DNA of 64,000 nt, from the NCBI GenBank assembly GCA_021732005.1, contig JAKFVT010000034.1:62001-126000 (forward strand). The letters are read 5' to 3'. The notes below the pieces were generated by a model. That model saw nothing but the letters and a program-made list of their open reading frames with translations, did not search any database and was not told the DNA's origin. The stretch's first letter is position 1, and each line of letters opens with the position of its first letter. A program made the translations under genes and the position numbers. The stretch is from Mycobacterium sp. (lineage in GTDB: Bacteria > Actinomycetota > Actinomycetes > Mycobacteriales > Mycobacteriaceae). Shown piece by piece: positions 28,791 through 37,986 of this stretch.

Positions 28791-30256
28791 CGCGCCACGT
28801 ACCTTTCCAGCCGGTGCTCGAGGCGGCTCTGGCCGAACGAGAGAACCAGGCAGATGATCCAGTAATACGCCGCGGCGGTGCCGTACAGCGCGAAGAATTC
28901 GAAGGTCGGCGCTGCCGCCACCTGTGCGGTGCGCAGCAGTTCGGTCACCAGGATCGTCGATGCCAGCGAGGTGTCTTTGACCAGTGAGATCAGGGTGTTC
29001 GACAGCGGTGGAACCGCAACCCGGGCCGCCTGAGGAAGGATGATCCGCCGCAGTGCACCGGCGTAGTGGTAGCCGATGGTCTCGGCGGCCTCCCATTGGC
29101 CTTTCGGGATGCTCTGAATCGCCGAGCGGATGATCTCGGCGGCGTAGCCGCCGACGTTGAGACTGAACGCGATCACCGCCGCCAGGAACGGGTCGAGTTT
29201 GATGCCGATCTGCGGCAGTGCGTAGAAGATGATGAACAACTGCACGAGCAGCGGTGTTCCGCGGATGACCGAGATGTAGAACCGCGCGACGTTCGACACC
29301 ACCACGTTCCTCGACAGCCGGCCGAGAGCCACCACGAGCGCGATCACCAGACCGATGATGAAGCTGATGACGGTCAGCGGAATGGTCACCGTGATCGCGG
29401 CCTTGGCCAGGGGCCACAGGTTCTCGCCGATGAGCTGCCACACCGAGCGGTGTCCGGCTTCGGTTCCCCCGGATGCCGGCGCTCCGGTGGCGTTGGCCTT
29501 CAGGTACTTCTGGGAGATCGCGGCCAAGGTGCCGTCGGCCTTCAATTCGTCGAGCGCCCGGTTCAGGTCCGGCAGCAGACCGCTGTTCTTCCGGGCGGCG
29601 AAGCCCTGTTCGCTCTTCTCCCCGATCGTGGCGCTGATCTTCACCGACTGGTTGTCGGTCTCAGCCTGGTAGGCATGAAACGCGATGCTGTCGTTGACGA
29701 CAGCATCCACCCGGCCCTGGTTGAGCAGGGTGATCGCCTGGGTGAACCCCTCCACCGGCGCTACGGTCGCCCCGGCGTCGCGGGAGACCTGAGCCCAGTT
29801 GCTGGTGATACTGGCACCGGCGGTCTTGCCCTTGAGATCGCTGAGCGAGGTGATCGAATTGTCGTTCGCCCGGGTGATGATGACGCCTTCACCGACCGAA
29901 TAGGGTTCGGACAAGTCGTATTTGCTCTTGCGTTCCGGGGTTATGGTCACTTCGTTGGCCACTACGTCGAACCGGTTGGCTTCCAGCGCGGCGAAGATGG
30001 AATCCCATGGCGTCTGGACGAATTCGACCTTCTTGCCCAGTTTCTCGCCGACCGCGTTGGCGACATCAACGTCATAGCCGGCGAGTTGTCCGGTCGCGGG
30101 GTCCTGGAAGCTGAACGGCGCATACGTGCCTTCGGTGCCGACCCGCAGCACACCGGAGGACAGTGGGCCGCCACTATCGGATTTCGCGCAGCCGCCCAGG
30201 AGCACTGCGGCGATCATCGCGATGGCCAGCAGTGCTGCGCGTGGTAAATGACGCAT
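28787..30256 (-). CDS. Fused amino acid-binding lipoprotein and permease
   Basis: 489 aa. Residues 1-20 are a lipoprotein signal with lipobox LLGGC. About 30-255 form a polar amino acid binding domain ([20 protein letters not shown]). From about 275 on comes a HisM/GlnP-type permease with EAA loop ([20 protein letters not shown]). The binding protein is thus tethered to the pore, as in GlnPQ of lactic acid bacteria. ATG at 30256 is chosen; a TTG at 30292 would add 12 residues before the signal. Overlaps glnQ by ATGA, and lies 45 bp after gluQ. Confidence 0.88.
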   Translation of the reverse strand: MRHLPRAALLAIAMIAAVLLGGCAKSDSGGPLSSGVLRVGTEGTYAPFSFQDPATGQLAGYDVDVANAVGEKLGKKVEFVQTPWDSIFAALEANRFDVVANEVTITPERKSKYDLSEPYSVGEGVIITRANDNSITSLSDLKGKTAGASITSNWAQVSRDAGATVAPVEGFTQAITLLNQGRVDAVVNDSIAFHAYQAETDNQSVKISATIGEKSEQGFAARKNSGLLPDLNRALDELKADGTLAAISQKYLKANATGAPASGGTEAGHRSVWQLIGENLWPLAKAAITVTIPLTVISFIIGLVIALVVALGRLSRNVVVSNVARFYISVIRGTPLLVQLFIIFYALPQIGIKLDPFLAAVIAFSLNVGGYAAEIIRSAIQSIPKGQWEAAETIGYHYAGALRRIILPQAARVAVPPLSNTLISLVKDTSLASTILVTELLRTAQVAAAPTFEFFALYGTAAAYYWIICLVLSFGQSRLEHRLERYVAR

Positions 30257-30301
30257 TCGGCGGACAGTAATGCTGTGGGAGATGCCCGCCAAGGGTTGCG
30301 A

Positions 30302-31186
30302 TCAAACCGGTTGATACACCCACGGCTCGCGGGGCAGCCTGGCCGGGTCGAACTGGCGTAGCAGTGCAGCCATATCCGATGACGGCCAGCCCAACGATTC
30401 GGTGATCAAGGCGAACGTTCTGGACACTCCGAGTTCGGCCAGGGTGACCGCGCCGTCGCGTTTGGCCAGCCGCTTACCTTCGATGTTGAGGACCAGGGGA
30501 ACGTGGGCGTACTCCGGCTGCGGATAGCCGAGGAGTCCGGCCAGGTAGGCCTGGCGGGGGGCGGACGCCAGCAGGTCGTCGCCGCGGACCACCTGGTCGA
30601 TGCCGGAGCGCGCATCGTCGACGACGACGGCGAGGTTGTAGGCCGGCACCCCGTCACCACGGCGCAGCACGAAGTCGTCGACCACCCCGGTGTAGCTGCC
30701 GTGGATGACATCGGTGACGGTGTACTCGCCGGCATCGGCACGCAGCCGCAGTGCGGGCGGGCGCGCCGTCTCGCGCTTGGCGGCCCGCTCGGCGACAGTC
30801 AGGTCACGGCAGGTGCCCGGGTATGCCCCCTCCGGGGCGTGTGGCGCCCGGGGTGCGCTGAGGATATCTTTTCTGCTGCAATAGCATTCGTACACCAGCC
30901 CGCGCGCCACCAACCCGGCGACCGCCGTGTCGTAGCGTTCGCGCTGCCGGGATTGCCATTGCGGTTCACCGTCCCATGTGACACCGATGGCGGCCAGATC
31001 ATCGAGTTGACGCTGCGCCACGTCGTCGTGTGTGCGCTCGTCGAGGTCTTCCACTCGCATCAGGAAGTTCCGGCCTGTCGAGCGCGCGAAGAGCCACGCC
31101 AGCACGGCAGTGCGCAGGTTGCCGATGTGCAGGTCGGCGGACGGGCTGGGGGCGAACCGGCCTGCGCCCGGCGTTGGGCGAGTCAC
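30302..31186 (-). CDS. gluQ: Glutamyl-Q tRNA(Asp) synthetase
   Basis: 294 aa: the catalytic half of a glutamyl-tRNA synthetase without anticodon domain, the hallmark of GluQRS. HIGH-type motif DLHIGNLRTA, zinc cysteines (VYECYCSRKDI ... TCRDL) and KMSKS-equivalent KRLAKRDG. Attaches glutamate to queuosine in tRNA-Asp. GTG at 31186. Functionally linked to tgt at 20289. Confidence 0.9.
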   Translation of the reverse strand: MTRPTPGAGRFAPSPSADLHIGNLRTAVLAWLFARSTGRNFLMRVEDLDERTHDDVAQRQLDDLAAIGVTWDGEPQWQSRQRERYDTAVAGLVARGLVYECYCSRKDILSAPRAPHAPEGAYPGTCRDLTVAERAAKRETARPPALRLRADAGEYTVTDVIHGSYTGVVDDFVLRRGDGVPAYNLAVVVDDARSGIDQVVRGDDLLASAPRQAYLAGLLGYPQPEYAHVPLVLNIEGKRLAKRDGAVTLAELGVSRTFALITESLGWPSSDMAALLRQFDPARLPREPWVYQPV

Positions 31187-31209
31187 GCAGGCAATTTAGC
31201 TCAGGTGGC

Positions 31210-31578
31210 TCAGTCTCGTTCCCAGGGCGCGGTTTCGTCCATCTTCGCGTAGTACTTGGCGAGATGGCTCTTCACTCGGTCGATGTCCTTGTCGGGCAGG
31301 TCGACACCGCCGCGTGAGCCCTGCATGATGGCGCCGGCTGCCATGATCCCGCGCGGCACCGCCGTCAGCTTCCCGTCGATGACGTCGGCGATCAGCAGCT
31401 TGTAGGCGGTGAAATTGTCCTTGTGGTCGCTGTCATACCAGACGTGGGCGTCGCGGTACTTCTCGTTCGGCCGGTCTTCGGCATCGGCCCATTTTCGTAC
31501 CCGCTTCTCGGCCGCGTCGCCATCCCACTTGCGGTCGCGGTCGGTCAGCGGAAGATCCTTGAACGCTGTCACTGACAT
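31210..31578 (-). CDS. Orphan phage prohead-protease-associated-like domain protein
   Basis: 122 aa from ATG at 31578. Charged and Trp-rich: LPLTDRDRKWDGDAAEKRVR, then HKDNFTAYKLLIADVIDGKL and a C-terminal helix DIDRVKSHLAKYYAKMDETA ending PWERD. The C-terminal pattern (helix, then hydrophobic-PW-E) and the WDG.AAEKRVR block resemble regions attached to phage prohead proteases and capsid scaffolds, but no protease part or other phage gene is nearby. Follows irtB by 53 bp on the same strand. Family assignment is tentative; function unknown. Confidence 0.7.
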   Translation of the reverse strand: MSVTAFKDLPLTDRDRKWDGDAAEKRVRKWADAEDRPNEKYRDAHVWYDSDHKDNFTAYKLLIADVIDGKLTAVPRGIMAAGAIMQGSRGGVDLPDKDIDRVKSHLAKYYAKMDETAPWERD

Positions 31579-31631
31579 AGTGGGGGCGTGCCCCCGAGTG
31601 GCTGTCGGTAAACGGCGCGACGCGCAGAACT

Positions 31632-33392
31632 TCATCCGACGTGCCGGCCGGCCCTGTCCGCGGCGATCCGCCATCCGGCGCTGGATTGCTGTTGACGCCA
31701 GAACTCGGCGAAACGCCCACCGAGCGCGGTGAGTTCGTCGATGCTGCCGTGCTCGACGACCGTGCCGGCGTCGACGAACAACACCTGGTCGGCGTGCCGG
31801 ATGGCGTCGAGGCGGTGCGCGATGATCACCCGGGTCCGCGGCTGGGGATCGTCGTTGATCGCCTGGGTGATCGCCGCTTCGTTCTCGGTGTCCAGCGCGC
31901 TGGTCGCTTCGTCGATCAGCAGAACGCCCGCCGGCTTGACCAACGCCCTTGCGATGCTGACTCGTTGGCGTTCGCCGCCGGACAGGGCGGTGCCCGCCTC
32001 GCCGACTGTGGACTGTGCGCCGTCAGGGAGGCGTTCGACGATGTCGTCGACGCGAGCCAAGCTCATCGCCCGGTGCAGTGCGTCGCCGCCGGCCTCGGGA
32101 TGCCCGACGCGGATGTTGTCCGCGATCGTCCCGTCGAACAGGTACGGATGCTGGAACACCATACTGACCGAGGCGCGTCGTGCGTCGGGATCGATATCGG
32201 TGGTGTTGGTGCCGTCGAGGACAATCTGGCCGCGCTCAGGAGTGTGCAGTCCGGCGATCAGCGACAGGATGGTGCTCTTGCCGGAACCGGACGGGCCGAC
32301 GATCGCGGTGGTCGTTCCGGGTTCGAGGGTGAACGACAGATCCTTGAGCACCTCGGTTCCCTGGTAGCCGAAGCTCACGGAGCGGAATTCGATTCTGGGC
32401 GCCGATGATTCGCCCGACGGCAGTGCACCTCGTACAGGCTGTGCAGTCAACGGTGCGGTCGTGACGGTGTTGAGCCGGTCGAGCAGGCCGCGCGAGGACT
32501 CCACCGCGCCCGACAAGTCGGCCAGCACCGTGAACGGTTCGAGGAAGCGCACCATCACGATCGCCAGTGCCACCGCCTCGGCCGCGCCGAGCTCGCCACG
32601 CAGCGTCAGCGTCGTGATGGTGGCCGCCAGCAGGATGAGCGCGACCTGGCTGGCCACGCTGAACAACAGCTGACCGGGGATCTGGAACAGCAATAGCCGC
32701 GCGGTTGCGCCGCGCGCGGCGGTGAGGGCTTCTCCGGTCTGGCTTCGGACCGCGGTGACGCGGCGACTGGCCCGCAACGCCTGCTGGGTGCGGGCGAATT
32801 CCACGAGGCGTTCGGTGAGGGCACTGTGGGCGCCGGCGTCGGCTGCGTCGGCGGCTCGGACCAGTCGCTGGCTAGCGACCAGGGCCCCGAGGAGGAACGG
32901 CAACGCGATCGCCGCCGCCACCCCGACCTGCCAGGAGACGAAGAACAGGCCGGCAGTGATCGCGGCGGGCAACAGCAGTGCACCGACGAAGGGGCTGAGC
33001 AGGTTTGCGACGAAGCCGACCAGTTCCGGCGCGCTGGCCGCGATGGCCTGGCGCGCCACCGCGGTGTTGTCGGCGGTGAACCACCGCAGCGGAACGTCGG
33101 TGAGCCGGTTGGCCATCGAGTGCTGCGTGGTCTCGGCCAGGGTGAAGCCGAGACCGAAACCGATGCGGGCCAAGACCATGTCGACGACCCACCCGCCGAC
33201 GGTGACCGCGGTGAGCGCACCGACCCACGGCCATGCGTCCGAGGCGTGTGGACCGAACAGCGCTGCGAGCAGAGGTACCAGCAGTAGCACACTGGCCGCG
33301 CGCAGGATCACCGAAATCAGCGTCAGCGCAACATAGCTGGTGAGCTGGCCGCGATTCTCGGCGGGAAGAAGCTGGATCAGGGTGCGGATCAT
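31632..33392 (-). CDS. irtB: Mycobactin importer ABC subunit IrtB
   Basis: 586 aa half-transporter: six-helix ABC exporter-fold membrane domain (residues 1-300), then ATPase with Walker [21 protein letters not shown], signature [15 protein letters not shown] and Walker [13 protein letters not shown]. Starts ATGA-coupled with irtA. IrtA and IrtB form the heterodimeric importer for iron-loaded mycobactin/carboxymycobactin in the inner membrane. Confidence 0.93.
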   Translation of the reverse strand: MIRTLIQLLPAENRGQLTSYVALTLISVILRAASVLLLVPLLAALFGPHASDAWPWVGALTAVTVGGWVVDMVLARIGFGLGFTLAETTQHSMANRLTDVPLRWFTADNTAVARQAIAASAPELVGFVANLLSPFVGALLLPAAITAGLFFVSWQVGVAAAIALPFLLGALVASQRLVRAADAADAGAHSALTERLVEFARTQQALRASRRVTAVRSQTGEALTAARGATARLLLFQIPGQLLFSVASQVALILLAATITTLTLRGELGAAEAVALAIVMVRFLEPFTVLADLSGAVESSRGLLDRLNTVTTAPLTAQPVRGALPSGESSAPRIEFRSVSFGYQGTEVLKDLSFTLEPGTTTAIVGPSGSGKSTILSLIAGLHTPERGQIVLDGTNTTDIDPDARRASVSMVFQHPYLFDGTIADNIRVGHPEAGGDALHRAMSLARVDDIVERLPDGAQSTVGEAGTALSGGERQRVSIARALVKPAGVLLIDEATSALDTENEAAITQAINDDPQPRTRVIIAHRLDAIRHADQVLFVDAGTVVEHGSIDELTALGGRFAEFWRQQQSSAGWRIAADRAGRHVG

Positions 33393-35962
33393 CGGGCGGC
33401 CTCACCGGCCAGGGCATCCGCGGGCACGGCACGGGCCGGCCGGCCGTCCCACAGGCGTCGGTAGCGGCCGTCGGTGGCGAGCAGCTCCGGATGGGTGCCG
33501 ACCTCGGCGATGCGGCCACCGTCGAGCACGACGATCTGGTCGGCACCGGTGATGGTGTGCAGTCGGTGGGCGATCACCAACACCGTGCGGTTGTCGATCA
33601 ATGAGCTCAATGCCTGCTGCACAAGATATTCGGATTCGGGATCGGCGAAGGCTGTGGCCTCGTCGAGGATCAGGATCGGGGTGTCGGCCAGTAGTGCGCG
33701 AGCGATGGTGAGGCGTTGTTTCTCGCCGCCGGACAGCAAAGTGTTCATCCCGATGACGGTGTCGTACCCGTTGGGCAATTGCAGGATCCGGTCGTGGATC
33801 TGCGCGTTGCGCGCAGCGCGTTCGATATCCGTGGGTGCGGCCTCCGGCCGGGCGAGCGCAATGTTGTCGCGCACGGTGCCGGCGACCAGCTGAATATCCT
33901 GGAACACGAACCCGACCCGGGTGTACAGCTCGTCGGGGGACATGGTGCAAATGTCGCGGCCGTCGATCCGGATCGCGCCGGTGTCGACGTCGTGGAAGCG
34001 CGCCAGCAGCGCCGCCAGGGTGGACTTGCCGGAGCCCGACGGCCCGACCAGAGCGGTCACCGTTCCCGCCGTCAGGGTCAGCGTCACGTCGTGAATCACG
34101 GGCACACCCGGGCGGTAGCCGAAGCTGACGGCGTCGAAGGTCACGCCGGCCGGCGTGGGGGATGCCGGCGCCTCCTCGGGCCGGGTGTTCAATTCGGTTT
34201 CGTCAAGCGTGACCGCGATGCGCCGGGCCGCCTGCGTGCCTTCCCGGATGCCGCCAAGTCCGTAGGCGATACCCAGCAGGCGGCTGCCGAAGGTGGTGCC
34301 CAGCAACAGGAATGGCAGCAGTTCGGTGGGTGTCGTCCAGCCGGCGGCCAAGAACAGGGTGCCCGCGGTGACGATGAGCCACAAGAACGTGCTCGGTCGG
34401 GTCACCAGATCCATGAAGGTCTTCTTGCCGATGAACGGCCGCTGCCATTCGTTGAGGAAGGCGATGTAGCCGTCCAGTCGGCGGCGGAACGACGAGGCCG
34501 CTGCGCCGCCGAACACCCGAATAACCGGCTGGCCCTCCAGGAATGCCGCCGACTCGCCGTTCATCTGCTCGGCCCAGCGGGATGCCTCGGCGATCTTCGG
34601 GCCGCTCTGATAAACCATGGTCCAGGTCGTGACGATGTAGACGAGGATCGGCAGGAACAGGATCAACGCCATGCCCCAGTCGACGGCGAACAGGTAGATC
34701 AGCACCGCGATCGGCGCGACCACCGCCGCGACCGCGTCGCACACCGCATGCGTCACCAGATAGTGCAGCGACAGGGTGTCGTCCTGGATGAGTTTCTTCA
34801 CCGAGCCCGATCCGCGATCGGTGAACCAGCCCAACGGCATTCGGGCCAGTTTGTCCAGCAGCCGACGTCGTACCTCGGCGCTGAACCGCATATCGACCAC
34901 ATGCAGCCACAGCACCAGAACCGCACCCAGTGTGGTGCCGGTGGTCAGCAGCACGACGAACACGGTCACGGTGTTCCACACCCGGGATTGTTCGGCGCCG
35001 CTGAGCAATTGCTGCGCGAGCTCGGCCAGGACCACGAACGGGGCGAGCTGTAGCAGGGTGAGCAGTGCCTGCAGCAGGCCGGCGACGATCAGCTGCGACT
35101 TCACCGGGGCGAGAAGGTCTTTGCCGGCCTGGGAACGCCACGTGCCCTTGGCGGCGCTCGAGTGTGCCAGTGTCGTTGTGGGCGTCGGACTTTCAGTGAC
35201 AGTGAGAGCGGCGTCGTCGTCGCGCGTACTACCCATCTCGCGGCCCTGCGTCCAGTACGCTTGGGCCTTCACTTCGGTCTTGGGGAATCCGAAGGTGTCT
35301 TTCAGTCGTTTACGCAGATGTTTGAGCGCACCAGCCTCGGGGCCGGCCCACACCGACCAGTTGGACCAGTCCCGGTCCTCGATGGCCGCCGCCAGTGACG
35401 TGTCGTCGGTTCGTGTCACCCAGTGCACGCGGCGGCGCGGGTGCTCGGCGAGTGGGATGAGTTCGTCTTGGTCGCAATGGCGTTCGAGGTACACCTCGAC
35501 GTCGACCTCGGGGGGAAGCGCGGCGAGGATCGAGTTGATCGCCGGGATGGATGCCGAGTCCCCGATGAGCAGGAAGCCCGCCGGGAGTTCCTCGGGCACC
35601 ACGAACGGCGACGATCCCAGCGACACCGCCGGGATGGTCGTGCCCGGCGCGGCGGTCGAGGCCCACGTGCAGGCTGGGCCGGCAGGCTCGTGGAGCACGA
35701 CGTCGATGGCGAAGCGGCCGCAGTCGGGGTCGGCCCAGACGATCGTGTACGCGCGTTGGAACTCGGCGCTTCCCCCGGCCGGATCGGGAAACCAGAACCG
35801 CAGCCACGTTGTCGGCCCGGCGTCGGCGTCGTCGAACAAGGTCGGCGAGGACATGGTGATCCGGACGCAGTGCGGTGCGATGTGCTCGACCTGTTCGACG
35901 GTCGCGAGGTGGTCACGCCCGCCGAAACCGCGCAGCATGGCGCCTTGGAAACCTCGTCCCAT
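33389..35962 (-). CDS. irtA: Mycobactin importer ABC subunit IrtA with siderophore-reductase domain
   Basis: 857 aa. Residues 1 to about 245 are a siderophore-interacting (FAD-binding, NAD(P)H-dependent) reductase domain: [18 protein letters not shown] and [14 protein letters not shown] linker follows, then the membrane domain (about 290-590) and ATPase ([48 protein letters not shown]). The layout is exactly that of IrtA, which imports ferric mycobactin and reduces the iron on the inside face. A large palindrome with an IdeR-like core lies 25 bp upstream of the ATG, so iron repression is expected. Confidence 0.95.
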   Translation of the reverse strand: MGRGFQGAMLRGFGGRDHLATVEQVEHIAPHCVRITMSSPTLFDDADAGPTTWLRFWFPDPAGGSAEFQRAYTIVWADPDCGRFAIDVVLHEPAGPACTWASTAAPGTTIPAVSLGSSPFVVPEELPAGFLLIGDSASIPAINSILAALPPEVDVEVYLERHCDQDELIPLAEHPRRRVHWVTRTDDTSLAAAIEDRDWSNWSVWAGPEAGALKHLRKRLKDTFGFPKTEVKAQAYWTQGREMGSTRDDDAALTVTESPTPTTTLAHSSAAKGTWRSQAGKDLLAPVKSQLIVAGLLQALLTLLQLAPFVVLAELAQQLLSGAEQSRVWNTVTVFVVLLTTGTTLGAVLVLWLHVVDMRFSAEVRRRLLDKLARMPLGWFTDRGSGSVKKLIQDDTLSLHYLVTHAVCDAVAAVVAPIAVLIYLFAVDWGMALILFLPILVYIVTTWTMVYQSGPKIAEASRWAEQMNGESAAFLEGQPVIRVFGGAAASSFRRRLDGYIAFLNEWQRPFIGKKTFMDLVTRPSTFLWLIVTAGTLFLAAGWTTPTELLPFLLLGTTFGSRLLGIAYGLGGIREGTQAARRIAVTLDETELNTRPEEAPASPTPAGVTFDAVSFGYRPGVPVIHDVTLTLTAGTVTALVGPSGSGKSTLAALLARFHDVDTGAIRIDGRDICTMSPDELYTRVGFVFQDIQLVAGTVRDNIALARPEAAPTDIERAARNAQIHDRILQLPNGYDTVIGMNTLLSGGEKQRLTIARALLADTPILILDEATAFADPESEYLVQQALSSLIDNRTVLVIAHRLHTITGADQIVVLDGGRIAEVGTHPELLATDGRYRRLWDGRPARAVPADALAGEAAR

Positions 35963-35986
35963 TACGGTGTCCTCTGCTCGCGAATC

Positions 35987-36025
35987 GTCGAGATAGTTAG
36001 CTTACCCTAAGCTAACTATCTCGAC
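35987..36025. promoter_or_regulatory. 39-bp perfect palindrome, probable IdeR operator of irtAB
   Basis: Arms GTCGAGATAGTTAGCTTA (35987-36004) and its exact reverse complement (36008-36025) flank CCC. The central 19 bases, TTAGCTTACCCTAAGCTAA, match the IdeR consensus TTAGGTTAGGCTAACCTAA at 15 of 19 positions. It lies just upstream of irtA, where IdeR represses under iron sufficiency in M. tuberculosis. The perfect symmetry extends well beyond the usual IdeR box. Confidence 0.75.
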
Positions 36026-36378
36026 CGGCCTCCCCGGTGCCCCCGGGTGGGAGGGAGTACCGGCGGACGACTTGGCGGCGCGAATCGGGAAACTTGCGTT
36101 GGCGAAGATTAATTAATGCGAGATGTCGCTCGGGTCTTATTACTGTCGAAAACGAAGCCCAGACTAACTATATTGTCGTGAGGACAGCCCAGCCTCATCT
36201 AAGTTGTCGACGGTCGCGTGACGTGCCAAAGTGCAAGCGCGACAACACCGATCTCGCGTTGCGAAGCACCGCGCACGCGGTGGTCCTGTACTAGATTCAC
36301 CTCATACGGTATTGAGTAGTTTCAGCACAATTCGGCAGCCCGCTTATTGTGCTTCGGTGCGATGACAGGAGAAATTGA
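36026..36378. other. irtA-bfrA divergent intergenic region
   Basis: A 353-bp stretch without a convincing gene between the irtA operator and bfrA. It is noticeably AT-richer than its surroundings (for example around 36105-36180). Near bfrA an inverted repeat AGCACAAT ... ATTGTGCT (36324-36331 and 36346-36353, 14-nt spacer) lies in the probable leader, followed by GACAGGAGAAAT as ribosome site. Half-site-like stretches (ACTAACTA, ATCTAAG) occur but no full second IdeR box could be recognised. Confidence 0.5.
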
Positions 36379-36867
36379 ATGCAAGGCGACAGCGAGGTTC
36401 TCACACTCCTGAATCAGCAGCTGACAAGCGAACTGACCGCAATCAATCAGTACTTCCTGCACTCCAAGATGCAGGACAACTGGGGCTTCACCGAGCTGGC
36501 CAAGCACACCCGCGACGAGTCGTTCGACGAGATGCGCCATGCCGAGCGCGTCACCGACCGAATCCTGATCCTCGATGGGCTGCCCAATTACCAACGGATC
36601 GGCACGCTGAACATCGGCCAGACGATTCGCGAACAGTTCGAGAGCGACCTGGCGCTGGAGTACGAAGTGGTCAACCGATTGAAGCCGGCCATCGTGCTGT
36701 GCCGCGAGAAGCAGGACTCGACCACTGCCAACCTCTTCGAGGACATCGTCGCCGACGAGGAACACCACATCGACTACCTCGAGACGCAGTTGGAGCTGAT
36801 GAACAAGCTCGGTGTCGAGCTCTACTCGGCGCAGTGCGTGTCCCGTCCGCCGGGCTCGCTCGACTAG
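36379..36867 (+). CDS. bfrA: Bacterioferritin
   Basis: 162 aa four-helix bacterioferritin. Diiron ligands E18, E51, H54, E94, E127 and H130 are all present, and M52 is the haem-ligating methionine (FDEMRHAE), so it is a haem-binding BfrA and not a plain ferritin. Stores iron in 24-mer shells in the cytoplasm. AGGAG precedes the ATG. Placement beside irtAB pairs iron uptake with iron storage; in M. tuberculosis IdeR activates bfrA. Confidence 0.95.
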   Translation: MQGDSEVLTLLNQQLTSELTAINQYFLHSKMQDNWGFTELAKHTRDESFDEMRHAERVTDRILILDGLPNYQRIGTLNIGQTIREQFESDLALEYEVVNRLKPAIVLCREKQDSTTANLFEDIVADEEHHIDYLETQLELMNKLGVELYSAQCVSRPPGSLD

Positions 36868-36894
36868 ACCGTCAGCTGTCCTCGGAGCCCACGA

Positions 36895-37032
36895 TCAACG
36901 GCGCGGCTCTGTGGGCCCGTTGCACCGGCACCGCTGTTCGGGCGGGATCGAGCGCATCACGCCGTCGACGTGTTGGCCGCAGCCGTCCCACGTGGTCTTG
37001 CCGCAGGTGCGGCAGTTGACTGCATAACACAT
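36895..37032 (-). CDS. 45-residue Cys-rich microprotein
   Basis: From ATG at 37032 with AAGGAA upstream: MCYAVNCRTCGKTTWDGCGQ and onward, ending RCRCNGPTEPRR. Six cysteines besides C2 (C7, C10, C18, C34, C36 type spacing) and one His in GQHV suggest a small zinc- or metal-binding fold. Similar short proteins occur widely in actinobacteria without a defined function. It is divergent from the CstR-like repressor gene and has its own copy of the shared operator at 37138-37153, so it is probably a member of that regulon. Confidence 0.75.
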   Translation of the reverse strand: MCYAVNCRTCGKTTWDGCGQHVDGVMRSIPPEQRCRCNGPTEPRR

Positions 37033-37137
37033 GTTCTGAGTTCCTTTTCGTTGATCTGTGGTCACAAGGTCGCGTGCGCGTCGACCCGCGCGTTGTATCC
37101 GCCGAGCAGATCGAGACGGTCCGTCAGACCCTTCTAC

Positions 37138-37153
37138 ATACCCGTGGGGGTAT
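37138..37153. promoter_or_regulatory. CsoR/CstR-type operator, copy 1
   Basis: ATACCCGTGGGGGTAT, a GC-centred near-palindrome with ATAC/GTAT ends, about 105 bp upstream of the microprotein start. A copy in opposite orientation lies at 37247-37262, next to the repressor gene. Pattern fits CsoR-family operators. Confidence 0.65.
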
Positions 37154-37246
37154 ATATTCCCGATGGCGGAAGATGCCCAGGCGGGTATCCCCATCCGAGT
37201 GTGAGCGGGGAATGAACCCGCCGGGCGGCTAGTTGTTACGTGCTAC

Positions 37247-37262
37247 ATACCCCCACGGGTAA
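37247..37262. promoter_or_regulatory. CsoR/CstR-type operator, copy 2
   Basis: ATACCCCCACGGGTAA; read on the other strand it is TTACCCGTGGGGGTAT, 15 of 16 identical to the site at 37138-37153. It sits 34 bp before the repressor ATG and so would give autoregulation. Confidence 0.65.
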
Positions 37263-37277
37263 GCTGACACTAAGTAA

Positions 37278-37565
<288 letters not shown>

Positions 37566-37587
37566 CTTCGACGACAAGGGAGTCATC

Positions 37588-37986
37588 ATGGGCATCGCGT
37601 TAACCGCCAGTCTCGACACGTCGTTCGACGACGCCGTCGCCCGAACGCGTAAGGCCTTGGCAGATCAGGGTTTTGGTGTGCTCACCGAAATCGATGTCAA
37701 GGCGACGATGAAAAACAAGCTGAACGAAGACATGGAGAACTACCTGATTCTCGGCGCCTGCAACCCGCCTCTGGCGCACCGCGCGATCGGGGTCGACCGG
37801 CAGATAGGTCTGCTGCTGCCGTGCAACGTCGTCGTTCGTAGCGACCCGGATGATGCGGATCGCACCCTCGTCGAGGCCATGAATCCGCAGTTGCTCGTGG
37901 ACGTGACGGACGAGCCACAGCTTCAGCCCGTCGCTCAGGAAGTGGCCGACAAGCTCGGGGCCGCGATCGCGGCGCTGACCGCCTAG
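37588..37986 (+). CDS. DUF302 domain protein
   Basis: 132 aa cytosolic protein: TSFDDAVARTRKALADQGFG, then YLILGACNPPLAHRAIGVDR and VGLLLPCNVVV-type core (here IGLLLPCNVVVRSD), the classic DUF302 pattern. ATG at 37588 after AAGGGAG. Co-transcribed with the CstR-like repressor; DUF302 proteins commonly accompany such regulators and sulfur-handling genes. The two conserved Cys (NPP- and PCN-contexts) could be redox-active. Its stop overlaps the converging ligase gene by CTAG. Biochemical role unknown. Confidence 0.88.
   Translation: MGIALTASLDTSFDDAVARTRKALADQGFGVLTEIDVKATMKNKLNEDMENYLILGACNPPLAHRAIGVDRQIGLLLPCNVVVRSDPDDADRTLVEAMNPQLLVDVTDEPQLQPVAQEVADKLGAAIAALTA

Noticed and set aside
28791..29441. 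N-terminal extension of the GlnQ-type ATPase
   Set aside because: It overlaps the permease in another frame; ATG at 28790 with ATGA overlap gives a normal-length ATPase.
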